In this document: in pieces, positions 23,213-36,005 of the stretch
How the letters are laid out: every line of letters begins with the position of its first letter
Numbering within the stretch: position 1 is the stretch's first letter
Assembly: GCA_012295275.1 (NCBI GenBank)
Contig: CM022676.1
Coordinates: 11,735,660-11,797,659, forward strand
Reading direction: 5' to 3'
Origin: Chrysomallon squamiferum
Taxonomy: Eukaryota > Mollusca > Gastropoda > Neomphalida > Peltospiridae
Length of the DNA: 62,000 bases
The notes under the pieces: generated by a model
Told to the model about the DNA's origin: nothing
What the model saw: the letters and a program-made list of their open reading frames with translations, nothing else
The model's database searches: none
Program-made: the position numbers and the translations under genes

Positions 23213-23228
23213 GTCTTCGAGGTTTTGT
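23149..23228 (-). CDS. ZNF-C exon 2 (start codon exon)
   Basis: This exon is bounded by TTTACTTTTCAG on its left in transcript order and by the donor GCAGCCA|GTAAGT. The coding part is 23212-23149: 21 codons plus one base. The 16 bases before the ATG are untranslated. Confidence 0.85.
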
Positions 23229-23303
23229 CTGAAAAGTAAACACACAGACTTTGTCTGAAAAGTGAACACACAGACTTTGTCTGAAAAGTAAACACACAGA
23301 CCT
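23222..23303 (-). repeat. Triplicated acceptor of ZNF-C exon 2
   Basis: A unit of about 31 bp containing TTTACTTTTCAG|ACAAAG/ACAAAA occurs three times in tandem (one copy has TTCACTTTTCAG). The copy nearest the exon is the real acceptor; the others are intact-looking decoys upstream. Confidence 0.75.
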
Positions 23304-23339
23304 TACAGTGATAACACTTCAACAAAACTGACAAATACA

Positions 23340-23355
23340 CACTTCATTTTGAATT

Positions 23356-23390
<35 letters not shown>

Positions 23391-24506
23391 AATATTAGTT
23401 TAACCAGAACAAAACACATTTTTATTATTTACAATATTATTATATATCAAACATTGCTATGGAAAGTGCAATCCTGTTTATAAGATCTTTACTGTTAGCG
23501 AATAATAATATTCTATATTCTAATGGAAACATTTTTTTTTTGTCATAGAACATTAGAAAAAAACCTATATATATAATAATAATAATAATAAAAAAATAAT
23601 AAAATAAAAAAAAAAAATTGAAATATCAAAATAATAAAATGAAATAAAAAAATAGTAAATAAAAAAATAAAATAGTAAATTATTATATAAAAAAAATAAT
23701 TAAAAAAAAAAAAAAAAAAAATAAAAAAAAAAAAATGATGAAACAATGTAGTATTAATTTCAATATAAAAGTTAAAATGTACTATTACAGATTTGCTAAA
23801 TAGTCTTAATTTGTATTAATTAATCATCATTGTCCTGTACACTGTGAAATAAAACCAGATTAGCACACGTTATCTTTCATATCACACTTTCTAAATGTTT
23901 AATAAAAAATAATAAATAATAATAATAGAAAAATAAAAAGATAAAAAAAAAAAGTAACAAAAAAAAAAACAAATCATCAAGTAAACAAAACAAATATAAC
24001 TTTTTTTAAAATGTTACCAAAGTTATGAAATACATAAATTCTCTGTGATTTTCAAACATCTTACTAAAAATATAGTTATCTCAGACGTGAAATATTTTAG
24101 CTTGCAAGAATTAACCATATTACAGTATCTGGAAGTCATACATTTTATTTTTCAATGCTTAAAATTTATTTCAATAAATTTGCTTTTAATTTATTGGACA
24201 TAAAAAATAAGTAAATAAATATTCAGATAAAAAAAATATATATTCAAATAATAAAAAATATATATATATATAAATATATAAATATTCAAATAAACATTTT
24301 ATAAAATAGGCAAATAAACAAATAAATAAATGTTTACCATTTAGAATGATTGTCTAAATATGATATGAAATAAGGTGTGTGTGTGTGTGTGTGTGTGTGT
24401 GTAGGAAATAAAAAGTTTATAAGAAAACAATTTAAAGAATAATTATTATTAAATCTAATACGTTAAAATAATTTTCAAAATGCATTTTCCATTATATACA
24501 TTATTG

Positions 24507-24555
<49 letters not shown>

Positions 24556-24560
24556 TAATA
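23340..24560. repeat. A-rich, (GT)n and (ATT)n repeats in ZNF-C intron 1
   Basis: Pure A run at 23358-23388, A-rich AATAA-type sequence at 23560-23740, GT units at 24375-24403, and about 16 ATT units at 24508-24557. No exon was seen. Confidence 0.85.
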
Positions 24561-24855
24561 TTAATTATTAACTCTTTCCTATGCCATTATTATTTTTTGT
24601 TTATGCACTTTAAAATTATTGCTTTATTTCATATTCATTTTATTATTTTTTTTCATGAATATTTAATTATTTATTATTTTTTATGTTTGGCCTTAAATGA
24701 CTGAGTATGGTTGGACGATAATGTAACCGGAAGATTTCAGCCATCATTTTAACGCAATTTCTGATTGTGCTAGATATGGAATTAAAAACGAGCAATAAAA
24801 TTAAATATTAAATTGAAGAACTTTGACAGGCAGAACCGTAGTTCAAAGAACTCAC

Positions 24856-24943
24856 CAGAACAACATGAATAAGCTAATGGCAGTTCTAAAAATATTTCGT
24901 CGTTCACTTTTCGCCATTTCTTAATGTATAAAGGGCGATAACT
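24856..24943 (-). promoter_or_regulatory. ZNF-C first exon and start-site element
   Basis: The donor TTCTG|GTGAGT ends the exon at 24856. On the minus strand AGTTATCGCCCTTT (24931-24943) is followed by AATGGCGAAAA (24911-24919), the same pair as at ZNF-D. The ATG inside ATGGCGA opens a 20-codon frame. After splicing to 23228 it reads TGA across the junction, so this is a short upstream frame, not the main start. Confidence 0.55.
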
Positions 24944-24959
24944 GTCTTCTAGAGTTATT

Positions 24960-26100
24960 TATGAAAATGTAACCAAAATAGATAAAAAAATATATATTAA
25001 TAAAAATAAAAACGTACTGCCTAAATTAAGATTACTCTTCTAATTACAGCTTTGTTACTGCTGCTGTTTCTAATAATAAACATATTTTAAAAAGCGAAAC
25101 TGACCCATAGTAAAAATAGTTTCTCGTTTTTAAAATTAACATATTAAATGTTTATACAATTCTACAGTATTTGGAATTTGGAATTAACATCACAATGAAC
25201 AAACCCATGAATGAATGAACATCATTTGAATGTTAAAAACAACTGGATATCAAAATACTTTTATTTATTTATTTATTTATTTATTTATTAACTTTATTTT
25301 AAATTTTGTTATTTTTATTTTCATAGCGATTAGGCAATTCTGATATACAGTTATTGATCAGAAAGGATCGATCATTTCTCCTAATTGGCAGTTTGTCGTA
25401 ATCACTGCTTCACGAATTATTTATGAAAGTTTATTGTGTTTATTTATACAGTTACGTTCGTTTTGTAGAAGATTGTTGTTAGAGCTAACTAACTGAAGCG
25501 ATTTTTACAGACATCGTATCATTATAAAATAAAGAAAGAAGGATTAAAAGAAGGAAGGAAAGAAAAAGTAAAATAAAAATGTTAGTAAAAAGAAAGAGAA
25601 GGAAGGAAAAAAAAAATAATAAATGAATGAAATAAACATTAAAATAACAAATTAAGGTAATAAATAATAACAATAATAAATAAATAAATAAATTAAAAAA
25701 ATGAAAATAAAAGATAAATAATAAACCAGAGAGATTTTTTTTTTTTTAATATTTTGATTATTATTGTTAATATTATTTTTGTTTAAGTCAGATGTGATTC
25801 TTCTAGAATACTTACATTGCTCACAATGCTTTTATTATAAAGTTAAATTTATATCAGTTTTAATTAAGTACTGTTTACAAAACCTTATTTACAACTGCTT
25901 TATCAAAGGTCATAACATGCTGGTTCTTCTATAAATCAAAGTGACTGTCTAGAATGGGAAATAACTAATATATGCTCTATTTAGGATTGATCCTAGGACC
26001 TCTCAAGTGACAAATCTACTATGAGGAACAACAGTCTCTACTTATAAGTAAAAATAACATAAAATTGAATCTTTCAAAAACAGAAAAACAACACAGTCAG
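24960..26100. other. Intergenic AT-rich DNA
   Basis: No exon seen. It contains TTTA repeats (25258-25290), A-rich sequence (25500-25740) and a box B-like GATTGATCCTAGGACC near 25985 that could be a SINE relic. Confidence 0.5.
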
Positions 26101-26751
26101 TATTGAGAAAACAAAGTTTTATTTTATTAATACAATACAGACATTATATCAAGTGTGTTGAAGGCACCAAGTTAAAAACAAAATCAGGGTAACTGAAGAG
26201 AGTATATTTACTAATTAATCAACACAAGCACAGTTTTTGATTTGCTCTATCCTAATTGACAGAATGGTTATTCCAATCCTATTTAGACAACATAAAAATA
26301 TGAAAACTTCTGACTAATTTTATGTAATCAGCATTTGGCTATCCTCAGAAAAGACTGTAATCCCATCTTGAGTATGATACTGTTTGTCTACTTTCTCATA
26401 ACTTGCTGGCAAAACACTCCTTTATTTATAACTGAGATCAGCTTCTCAGTGATCAGTCACTTAACCTCAGAACAGATCTTTCATCCTTCTCTCTGATTTA
26501 TTTATTTATTTATTATTATTTTGTTAAAGCAAAAACACAAAACTACTATGTGTGGTATTTGACATTAGATAATTATCTAAACATTAAACTATAACAAATT
26601 ATTTTTGTACAGAGAAAGAAACATTTTTATATAGATTTTATACCCTCCTGCATTTCAGTGACAACCGACTGCAAATACCAGTATGTGATAATATTAACAT
26701 ACAACAGTTGAAACACTTTCACAAGTAACATCACTTAACTGTGGTAGTTTT

Positions 26752-26810
<59 letters not shown>

Positions 26811-27222
26811 ACACTCACTCATTCTTTTGCACATAAATTTTGCACCTTATCAAGTGACTATTTTGTTACTCTGTCAAATCCAACCTCTGCTAAAGATAAA
26901 GTATGTTAATAAATTAACACAACAGTCATTCTTTTTCATCATACCATTTTGTACATCAAATGTACAAACATCTTCACAGACCATGCCATTGCAAACTGAC
27001 CATTTCTTGTATACTGTTATGAAAATTCCAGGTAATCTTCCATCCTTGCAAATTTTTATTCAAACTTTATTATCAGGAAAGGTTGAGATACAGTTTTAAT
27101 TTGTTTACATCAACAGAGAAACACTTTAGACTTTTTGTGTATTAACATGTGAAAACATTAACAATTAACATTTTGATAACATTAACACTTTTACATTCAG
27201 TAATATTAACAGTTTTCAATAC

Positions 27223-27255
<33 letters not shown>

Positions 27256-30200
27256 TACAAGAAAAAGGTCAAGATACAGTAAATTTTAATCTTTTTTACA
27301 AAAGTAGTTAGTGGAAATAGATGCAACAATTTATTCATAATCTAAACATTTCCTGTACATCATGATGATGAAAGATAATTATAAAATGATAATTAAAAAT
27401 ATTATAAAATAATAATTGCAAAAAAATAATGAACTAGGTAATTTTAAGAAATAGTTAGTCAGTATTAATAAAAACCATAACCCCCCCCAAAAAAAACCCC
27501 ACCTAAATTAATAATCGGAAAACAATAAAAAGTAATTACATTGTAATAATTAAAAATATAATAATATAAAAAGATATTGTTTTAAAAAATGGCAACAATC
27601 ACAGGTCCACAAACTTAGTATTGTGTTAATCTACACCTTTAGTGTGCTTACAGAATACGCTAATTTGTACAGCATTCATTGTATTAATTCGCAATATTCC
27701 AAACTGAAATCAATTCATTGTATTAATTCACAAAATTCCAAACTGAAATCAATTCATTGTATTAATTTGCAATATTCCAAACTGAAATCAATTCATTGTA
27801 TTAATTCACAAAATTCCAAACTGAAATCAATTCATTGTATTAATTTACTATATTCCAAACTGAAATTAATTCATTGTATTAATTTAGTATATTCCAAACT
27901 GAAATTAATTCACTGATTTAATATATTCCAAACTAAAATTCATTGTAATAATTCAGTTTAAATTAATTGTAAAATTGTTATTTATCCTGCATTCACAGTG
28001 TGCAATTTAAACTGAATACAATAATAATAATAATAATAATAATTATTATTATTATTATTATTTAATATTTTAAAAAATAATATTTTGACTGAATGAATAT
28101 TAACTTGTTTAATGACAGCTAGAGGTAAAAGAAAAGAAAAAAAATTCTTCTGTAAACCTTTATCAGTTAAAGCAAAAGATTTTGCACAGAGCTGCCCATG
28201 AACAGGAAAAAACACTTATGTAATGAAACTGTAGACATGATTTTACAATGTATTTATTAATACATAAAGAGGTTACATTTCAAAACATGCATTTTTCTTT
28301 TTCACTTTAATCCCATTACCATAACAAACTATTAATAAATGTACAGATCAGTAAATTTGATAAAAAAAAATTCTTGTGTCAATTATCTGATGGTTGTTAA
28401 TAAAGAAGAGATATCTTTTTTTTTTTTCTTAATGACATTACAGCTGCAATTAATTTATATCTACTACAGCCTGTGTTTGTTATTGATAAATGTGTGGTTA
28501 CCATAGTTACTGCTGGTATCCAGCAATGATACGATTTTATACTCCAACCATCATGTGTAAATCAATGTATGTTTAAAACAAGCTTATAAAACCCAAGGCT
28601 TATAAAATACATCAATAAAAAAAACATTTAAAATTCTGCTTTTTACATGTAACCAAGAGTAAAGAGAAATAAACTAGTAAAAATAAGTTTCATTTCAAAT
28701 TACTGCAAATAAATAATTTTAAAACAAACAAAAAACCCCACAAAAAACAAACAAAACATTTGAACGATTATAATACACAAAATTCTGCTTTTCACATAAT
28801 TTTAAACAAACACAGTGAAAGAATTAAATATTTACACAGTAATAAAATATTTAAGTTTCAAAGTGGAGTTTTCACAATAGATAATTAAAATGTTAAACAT
28901 GAATGTAAAATAAATAGAACTGTGGAACAATAAATATGTTAGTTAAAAAAGTGACAGAAAAAAAAACAAAAAACAATCTTCAGAAGAAAACAGTAATAAT
29001 AAAAAAGAAAATAATCCATAATCATATTATGCTGCATTTAACAAACTAAATTACTCATATAATTTCATGTAAGAAAGTATTTCATTGGATGATTTTGTAA
29101 AACAATGAACTAATCGAGTAACTTGTTTCAAGGCTTAAATTTCAGTACACACAAAAACACATGAAAAGTCATACGTTTTACTACTCTGTTGTTACAAGGT
29201 GTGTGATTGGTCAAGGATTGGTAATGTAAGAGAGGTAATAATTATTTCAAATTGAAAGGATTTTTTTTCTACAAAATTCTCAATTATTTGGCTGTATGCA
29301 TGTGACTAGGGCAAAGTTTGAAAATGTTTTAAACTGTGAAGATCTATTATATAATGTATTGTTTTATAGTGTACTGTATTATATTAAGAAGTGAGAGAAT
29401 GTGTGAATTTTTGTTCTAATGGTACCAAAGCAGACAAGACAAATATTTTGATCTTGAAGACATCAAACAATGGAAACTGGTATTTCACATATCACTGAAT
29501 TGCTCAAATGTCTAATATTTTTGAAAATAAAATATTAAATTGACGATGACAAAGCTTCAGTAATATTTTCTATAGATTATATTTTCCTTGAAATAATAGT
29601 AATACTACTATTGCTTCTGCTTCTGCTAATAATAATAACAATAGCAATAATAAAATTTAGAAAACAAAAACAAATATTAATTTTAACAAAATAAATAAAT
29701 AAATTTATAAAAAATAAAAAATAAGTACAATCTGAAGTAAAAATAAAAATAAAAGAAAAAAGAAAAGAAAAAGAAATAAAGAAATAAGGAAAAGAAAAGT
29801 TTAAGGTTAAAATTGTGTCATATACATTAATGTATTAATAAAGATTAATTGAAATCAAAATTTTTAGCATTATTTAATTTTTATTCCTAAATGAAAAATA
29901 TATCAAATCTTCTACAATATCATCTACTCTTGTCTACACCATTACATTTCTAGACTAGGCTAAATCAATATTTCAAAATGAGTAGATTTTTATAAACACT
30001 GTTTTATCTATATTTTGTAACAGTATTTAGAATAAGTAAATAACTGCAAAGATCTTGTTACTATATGAAAATTAGAAAATAATATCTGTCTGGGTTAGAT
30101 TAAATAATTATGTCAGTCCTTATCTAAATATTTTTGTAAAAAATTATTTTTTTTTTTAGAAAATAACAAAATAGAAAATAAAGACATGAAGAGGCTTAAC

Positions 30201-31171
30201 AATTATATCAAAATTATAAGTGGTCTAGATTTATCTAAACATTAATAAGAATTATAACAGTGTCTACATTTATCTAAACATAAATTTCAGATTTATTTAA
30301 ATAATGTTTTTCTACATGTGGACTATCCAAATATTTGTCTAAAATGATTTATCTACATTCAGATTCAGCAAGCTGCTATAGCGTCTAAATAAAAAGAAAC
30401 AGTTTTATAAATTATAAGAATGTTGGTTTCAAAATCCACTAGTTACTAACTACAACAGCATCTGGTCTGATATGTTTAATTATAGTTTAGTACAAAAAAG
30501 ATGAATTTAAACAAAAAGATTACAAAATGTAAGTTCTTACAAAATAAAATTATAAATTCCAAAACCCCAAAACCCATACAATAACAAACAGAAAATAAAA
30601 TACAGTTTAGAAAATATACAATAAATTTAAAACACATTAATATATAAAAATAAAAAATAAAAGAAGAAAAAAGGTAGTAGTTATAATAATTTCAATTTTT
30701 TGTTTAGTAATAATAATAAAAAAAATCAAAAAGAAAAATCAAGTCCTTTGTATGTCAAGCAGATCAAGAAAGTTAAATTCCTGATCCTGTCGAACATTTA
30801 AAACTGTGTGGCGCATGTCAGCCATTCTGAACGTAACATCATTCATTAGTGGTATAATTAAACATTTGTCTAAAAAAACACACAGAAAACATGTCATTTG
30901 TTTTCAAGAGTACAACAAATAACTCAACTGTGACTGGTTCAAGCTGCAAGTTCAAACCTGAAGAAAACTTGTAAACATGTCAACAAATCGACGTCCAGTG
31001 TAACGAATAAACACAAATCTGTTATTTCAGACATCTCCACTTCAACACAAACATCACACAAGCTACTGGGGAGAGGCTTGTAACATTATTAGACACAGTT
31101 GACGGGTGTTCTATTATTAGAAACAGTTGACGGGTGTTCTGTTATTAGACACAGAGGAGGGGGGATGTGTT
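26101..31171 (-). other. Probable long 3' untranslated region of ZNF-D
   Basis: About 5 kb of AT-rich DNA without a coding frame follows the ZNF-D stop. Near 26105-26130 the minus strand reads ATTAATAAAATAAAAC, a polyadenylation-type signal. Earlier signals also exist, so the true end is uncertain. It holds (CA)n at 26757-26808, (AAT)n at 27227-27253 and a 39-bp minisatellite at 27660-27950. Confidence 0.35.
27660..27950. repeat. 39-bp minisatellite, about 7 copies
   Basis: The unit contains ATTCATTGTATTAATT and ATTCCAAACTGAAAT. Copies become less exact to the right and the last are shortened. Because 39 is a multiple of three the array leaves an open plus-strand frame, which I do not regard as a gene. 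Confidence 0.85.
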
Positions 31172-31180
31172 CTAATAATA
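31088..31180. repeat. Tandem repeat overlapping the ZNF-D stop codon
   Basis: Units of about 31 bp containing TTATTAGACACAGTTGACGG and GTGTTCT occur about three times. The copy nearest the gene includes the TAATAATAG/TATTATTAG segment that ends the ZNF-D reading frame. Confidence 0.7.
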
Positions 31181-33232
31181 GTAGTGTGAGCGGGGGGGCT
31201 GTGGGTACTCAAAACAGTTCTGAGGACGCTCACAGTTCGTGGCTTGATGTCGTCTCAGTGACTCGAGTCGTGAGAAGTTCTTGCCGCAGTGACAGTAGTG
31301 TGCACTGCTGGGGAACGCCGATGTAGCTGCTGCCAGGCTCGTTTCAGCAGTGGGCGGGGCTGCTGCGTGGTGGGAGACGCTGCTGTCACTCTTCCACGCG
31401 TACGGAGATGACGTCGTCCTACTGAAGTCAGTGTGACTTGGGTGAGCGTGAGTATCAAACTGTGAGTCTGATTTTGAGCAGCCGAGTCGACAGTTCCTGT
31501 GAGCTGACTCAAAATCGGACATAGGAGGCACCGAAACCGACTCACAGCTCACAGTTGTCATGGGACAACTCAACTCCGACATTCGGCTGTCAGCTTTATC
31601 GTTCAGTTCTGACACTCGACTGTCAGGTCTGTAATTCAGTTCTGACATTCTGCTGTCAGCTCTGTAACTCAATTCTGACACTCGGCTGTCAGTTTTAAGA
31701 CTCAAGTCTGAGATCCTACTGTCAGTTCTGTAACTCAATTCTGATACGTGGCTGTCAGTTTTATGACTCAAGTCTGACATTCTACTGTCAGTTCTGTAAC
31801 TCAGTTCTGACACTCGGCTGTCAGTCTTATCATTTGTTTCTGACACTTGACTGTCAGGTCTGTAACTCATATCTGACACTCGGCCGTAATTCTCATTACT
31901 CAACTCTGACACTCGGCTATCAGTCTTCCCGCTTGAGAATTTAGTCACATTTTTTCCACTCAAAGCTTCCCACCTAAATTTTGGTGGGTGGGGCACATTT
32001 CCCCCAGACTTCATGTCTCCCATGTCATAAGTTTTTGAACTAGAACTCATTTGTTTGTCGTGAGTTTTGAGTCTTTGAGTCAAATCGAGTTCATGAGGTT
32101 TTACATCATAACTAAATTCTGTTTTACCAACACTGTGAGTAGATTCCTTTTTGTACGTGCTCACACTGTGAGCTGACTGTCGCTCTCCACTGCTCACACT
32201 ACAAACAGAATCTTTATCGTACACATTTGCACTGTGAGTCGATTCCCTTTTACTGCGACTAACACTGTGAGTAGAGTCCTTTTCTCCACTGTTTGCACTT
32301 TGAGTTCGGTCTTTTTCACCTGTACTCACTCTGTGAGTCATTTCTCCTTTATCGGAGCTCACAGCCTGAGCGGGCTCCTTTTCGTACGTGCTTGCCGATT
32401 CTGTCTGGCTGCTGTGAGTCGAGTCTATTTCACTGGTGCTCACTTTGTGAGCGGAGCGCGTCCTGCCTGCTCGGTTGCTCCAGTCAGTTTTGAGACAGTG
32501 GGTCTGGGTGTGTCTGTTGAGCGAGTCCGCCCGGGAGAACAGCTTCCCGCAGGCCGAGCAGATCAGCGTCTTCTTCTTCACCCCGTGCGTCAGTTTGTGC
32601 GTCTGCAATGTGTTGGCGCTGCGGAAGTGGCGCTTGCACATGTCGCAGCCGAACGACTTCTCCCCGCTGTGCGTGAGCAGGTGTCGTGAGAGCGTGTCCG
32701 AGCGAGAGAACCGCTTCTCGCAGACCTTGCACGCGAACTTCTTCTCGTGCGTGTGCACCAGCACGTGCGACTTCATGCAGCCGATCATCGTGAACTTGCG
32801 GCCGCAGAACTGACAGGCGTACGGCTTCTCGCCCGTGTGGATGCGCGAGTGGCGGAAGAGGCTGTCCCCGCGCGTGAACGTCTTCCCGCAGACGCGACAG
32901 CGATGTCGGTCGCCCTCCTCGTGGGAGCGCACGTGTTTGACAAGGAGGTACATCTTGTCGAATTTCTCCTTGCAGATCCAGCACGTGGGCTGGATCCCGG
33001 AGTCCTCCTCCTCCTGACTGTCGGAGGAGGACTTGGCTGCGTTCTCCGCGCTGCTGTGAGCAGGAGATGTCATGTGACTGGGGTCGGCCAAGTGTGAAGT
33101 CTTCTGATCAGACGTTCCTGTTAACACACGAATACAACAGTACAGGAAACAATAATAAAATTTAAATTTAAAAAAAAAACCCACCAAAAACCCCAGCAAA
33201 AACAAAGGCTTAATTAAACATGTATCAAAATA

Positions 33233-33263
<31 letters not shown>

Positions 33264-35514
33264 GCAAATTTAAAACCATCACACAAAACAATATAAATAA
33301 TAATAATAAAATAGAAACAAAAGCTTAATTAGCCATGTATCAAAATAAATAATAATAAATAGTAATACTAAAAAACATTATTAAAAGCAAAAATAAATAA
33401 TAATAATAATCATAATAATAATAATCTTAATAATAAATATAATAATAATAATTATAATAATAAAAGAAAATTTAAAACCATCACATAAAACATATAAATA
33501 ATAATAATAATAAAGTAAATAAATATAAAAATAAAACATAATACTAAAAAAAAAAATTTAATTAGAACAAAATATAAAAATATATAAAAGAGCTGTAAGT
33601 TTAACAAAATATTACTTGTGACTTTTTTCTCAGCTAATATATTTGATGGCTGATACAAATTTTCTAATGTTTCATGTTATTATAATAAATTTCAATAATA
33701 ATGTTAACAAAAATTTGAACAGAGAATAGAAGTTTGAAACATACTGGTATCATTTACAACAGTTTTGTATGACATTTTAGCCATTAAATTTTGAGGAAAG
33801 TGTCATCACATTAAACAAGCATTCTGTGTTACATCAACCAAAATAATGGCAAAATGAAACTCGCTCCCTGCAGTTTTGCTGAAAACTGGAATATAAATTA
33901 ATTGTGGCTGAAAAAATTGATATTTCCACTTGACTGGACAAGTGCTTTCCAAGATGTTTTCATCTCAGCTGTGGCGTTTTAGACCAAAACGTGGCTGACA
34001 CTGATATTGAAATAACCACAGATGAGAAAGAAACTGCTCAGTCCAGAAAGGTAATTTTACAAAGATTCCATGCATACTACAAATGAAAATATGTTTTTTC
34101 AGCTCAGTTACCCTAAACAGAAAATTACAGAAAAATCAGTTTGAGGATTCATCCTCTGGGTGATTTGATATAATATAATAATGAAAACATTTATTACATA
34201 ATATTTAAAAAACAGCAACTAAATCTGTAAATGTACAGATGACAGACAAAAAGACACCAGACAGTTATACAGATACACAGGTTGATACAAGGCTGACAGA
34301 CAAGTACACACAGACATGTACACACAGGTTGATACAAGGCTGACAGACAAGTACACACAGACACGTACAGACAGACTGATAAACAGACCTTCACACTGGT
34401 TTTTTTCTAAGTAAGCATTCATCAGCTTGTTGCTTGCTCGTCTGTAGATTTCGAACCACTCTTCAACGGTGCTGACGGTTTCTCCTCCACGACCACTCAA
34501 CAACAGCTTGAACTCTTCCAGCTCCTTCTCGTCAGTGTCAGGCAGACATCTGGGTACAACATCGTCACAGGGACGTCGCAGGTTAGGCTCGGGTTGATTC
34601 GCTGTTGATGGTAAACTTGTCACTAAAGTTGACGGATATTCTAAAATTAAAATAAAAAATTGAAAATGCTATTAAAAAAGTGAAATAAAATTTCCAAAGC
34701 TCTCTCTCTATATATAATTTTGGTAATTAAAACAAAACATACATACATACACACATTGAGACACACACACACATTATATGGAGAAAAGCGTTTTTACATA
34801 ATTACAAAAATTAATAACTTAGAATGAGCTGGGTTTTTTCATTACTCTTTTATTTTCTGTCATCCAGCTGTCCACAAAAGGGAATCTTGCTTGACATCCG
34901 ATGTAAAGGCACATACACAAAAAAACTTACTGTAATTTGATAATATAGTCAGGAAATAGTGAAAACAGGCTTCCATATCACTGTTATTAAAATACTATAC
35001 AAACAGTAACTACTAAAGTGTTAAACTCATTCTTTGATTTCAGTTAGAAGAAAAGAATCATAAATTCAGAGAATGTACAGCAAATATGCTAAAGCTGATT
35101 AAAATACATATAGATGTTATAACAGTCAGTCATCACAAATATTTTTCTTTGTATCATTTTAAAACGATCCATCAATTTAGACATTGATACCAGTGAAAAC
35201 ATTTTAAGTATTCAGTGAGGGTATGTCAGATCTGATGTAAAGTTAAAGTTAATTTAATAAATGGAAATGTAGATATATAGATAGATAGATATATATAGAT
35301 AGATGGATGAATGGATGAATGGATGGAAGGATAGAGAGACAGATAGACAGATAGATCAGTCGCTGTTCTTACCATTCTGCAAAGATCCACCAGCGAGGTA
35401 GTTTACATCAGTGTAGTATTTGGAGTTGGCACACTCATTAGACGTAAAGTTTGCGTAGGGGATGTTTTCACTGCTTGTCTGATTCCTTACTTCCTGTGAT
35501 GTGCTTGTTTGCAT
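31172..35514 (-). CDS. ZNF-D: six-finger C2H2 protein with 11-residue Ser-rich repeats (779 aa, three coding exons)
   Basis: A presumed DNA-binding regulator. CDS exons: 35514-35373, 34640-34389 and 33117-31172; both junctions are phase 1 and join in frame (AAT-G|AA-TAT and GAA-G|GA-ACG). The ATG is the first after an in-frame TGA. Residues 1-131 include a charged, probably helical segment (about 80-125: EEFKLLLSGRGG, then VEEWFEIYRRASNKLM) that I do not recognise. Six fingers run from C177 to about 345; linkers vary (TGEKP, THEKK, SGEKS, GVKKK). Two arrays of 11-residue repeats follow: THSVS-type (32130-32450) and DSRVSELSYR-type (31560-31930). A last degenerate finger (CHCGKNF then RRHQATNC) lies near the C-terminus, which ends in RSHYYY. 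The finger region is much richer in GC than its surroundings. Confidence 0.88.
31560..31930 (-). repeat. 33-bp coding repeats: DSRVSELSYR-type 11-mers
   Basis: About eleven 11-residue units within ZNF-D, each with a DSR core and SEL or SDL (for example TDSRVSELSYR, TDSRMSDLSHK, ADSRMSELNYR). All copies are in frame with no stop. Variation is mostly conservative, suggesting the protein sequence is constrained. An 11-residue period can form a slightly coiled helix, or the region may be disordered and phosphorylatable. Confidence 0.9.
32130..32450 (-). repeat. 33-bp coding repeats: THSVS-type 11-mers
   Basis: About eight 11-residue units in ZNF-D just after the finger array (for example THSVSRSKRES, THSANVYDKDS, AHSVSTYKKES). 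The period matches the second repeat array further along, but the consensus differs. Confidence 0.85.
34258..34376. repeat. Tandem duplication just inside the ZNF-D intron donor
   Basis: A unit of about 54 bp containing CACAGGTTGATACAAGGC and TGACAGACAAGTACACAC occurs twice, starting about 12 bp past the exon 34640-34389 donor. Confidence 0.8.
34389..34640 (-). CDS. ZNF-D second coding exon
   Basis: Acceptor TTTTAATTTTAG and donor GTGAAG|GTCTGT; 252 nt, phase 1 at both ends. It encodes a Pro-rich stretch followed by the charged helical segment with EEWFEIYRRA. Confidence 0.8.
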
Positions 35515-35582
35515 CTCTACCGACTGACAGGGTCAGTCTCAGCTCCACCTCTGTGTGTCCTCACACATCCAGTTCTTCTGAT
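35373..35582 (-). CDS. ZNF-D first coding exon
   Basis: Acceptor AATATTACCAG gives an exon start at 35582; the ATG is at 35514-35512; the donor is CAGAATG|GTAAGA. The coding part is 47 codons plus one base and is rich in Asn, Ser, Thr and Tyr. Confidence 0.75.
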
Positions 35583-36005
35583 CTGGTAATATTATTATAT
35601 TTTATTTATCTATTATTTTCAAACATTATAATTCCACAATTAAATTAAATTTTGTAATCTGTAAGTTTACTATTGACAGTATTGTTAACATTAAACGTGA
35701 ATTAAAAAACTAATAAATAGAAACAATTTTGTGATATTAGTATAACGCCACCGATGGCGATTCTATGATCTGAAATAACAGGACATATATATATATATAT
35801 ATAAAATTTCTTTCATTTTTTTTATTTTTTTATTATTCAACAATAAATTTGACAGGACGAACTATTTCCTGGTTGTTTTCGGGACCATTTTTATCCTTTC
35901 AAATAGTTAATAAATAAACTCATAAATACTAAAAACAAAATCGTCAAGAGTTTGGTAAGCATATTAAAAAATCAAAGTAAAAATGTAAATACAATTTTAA
36001 TTTAC

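Noticed and set aside
27623-27916. 97-aa plus-strand frame of SIHCINSQNSKLK repeats
   Set aside because: A product of a 39-bp minisatellite in AT-rich DNA, with no splice or start support.
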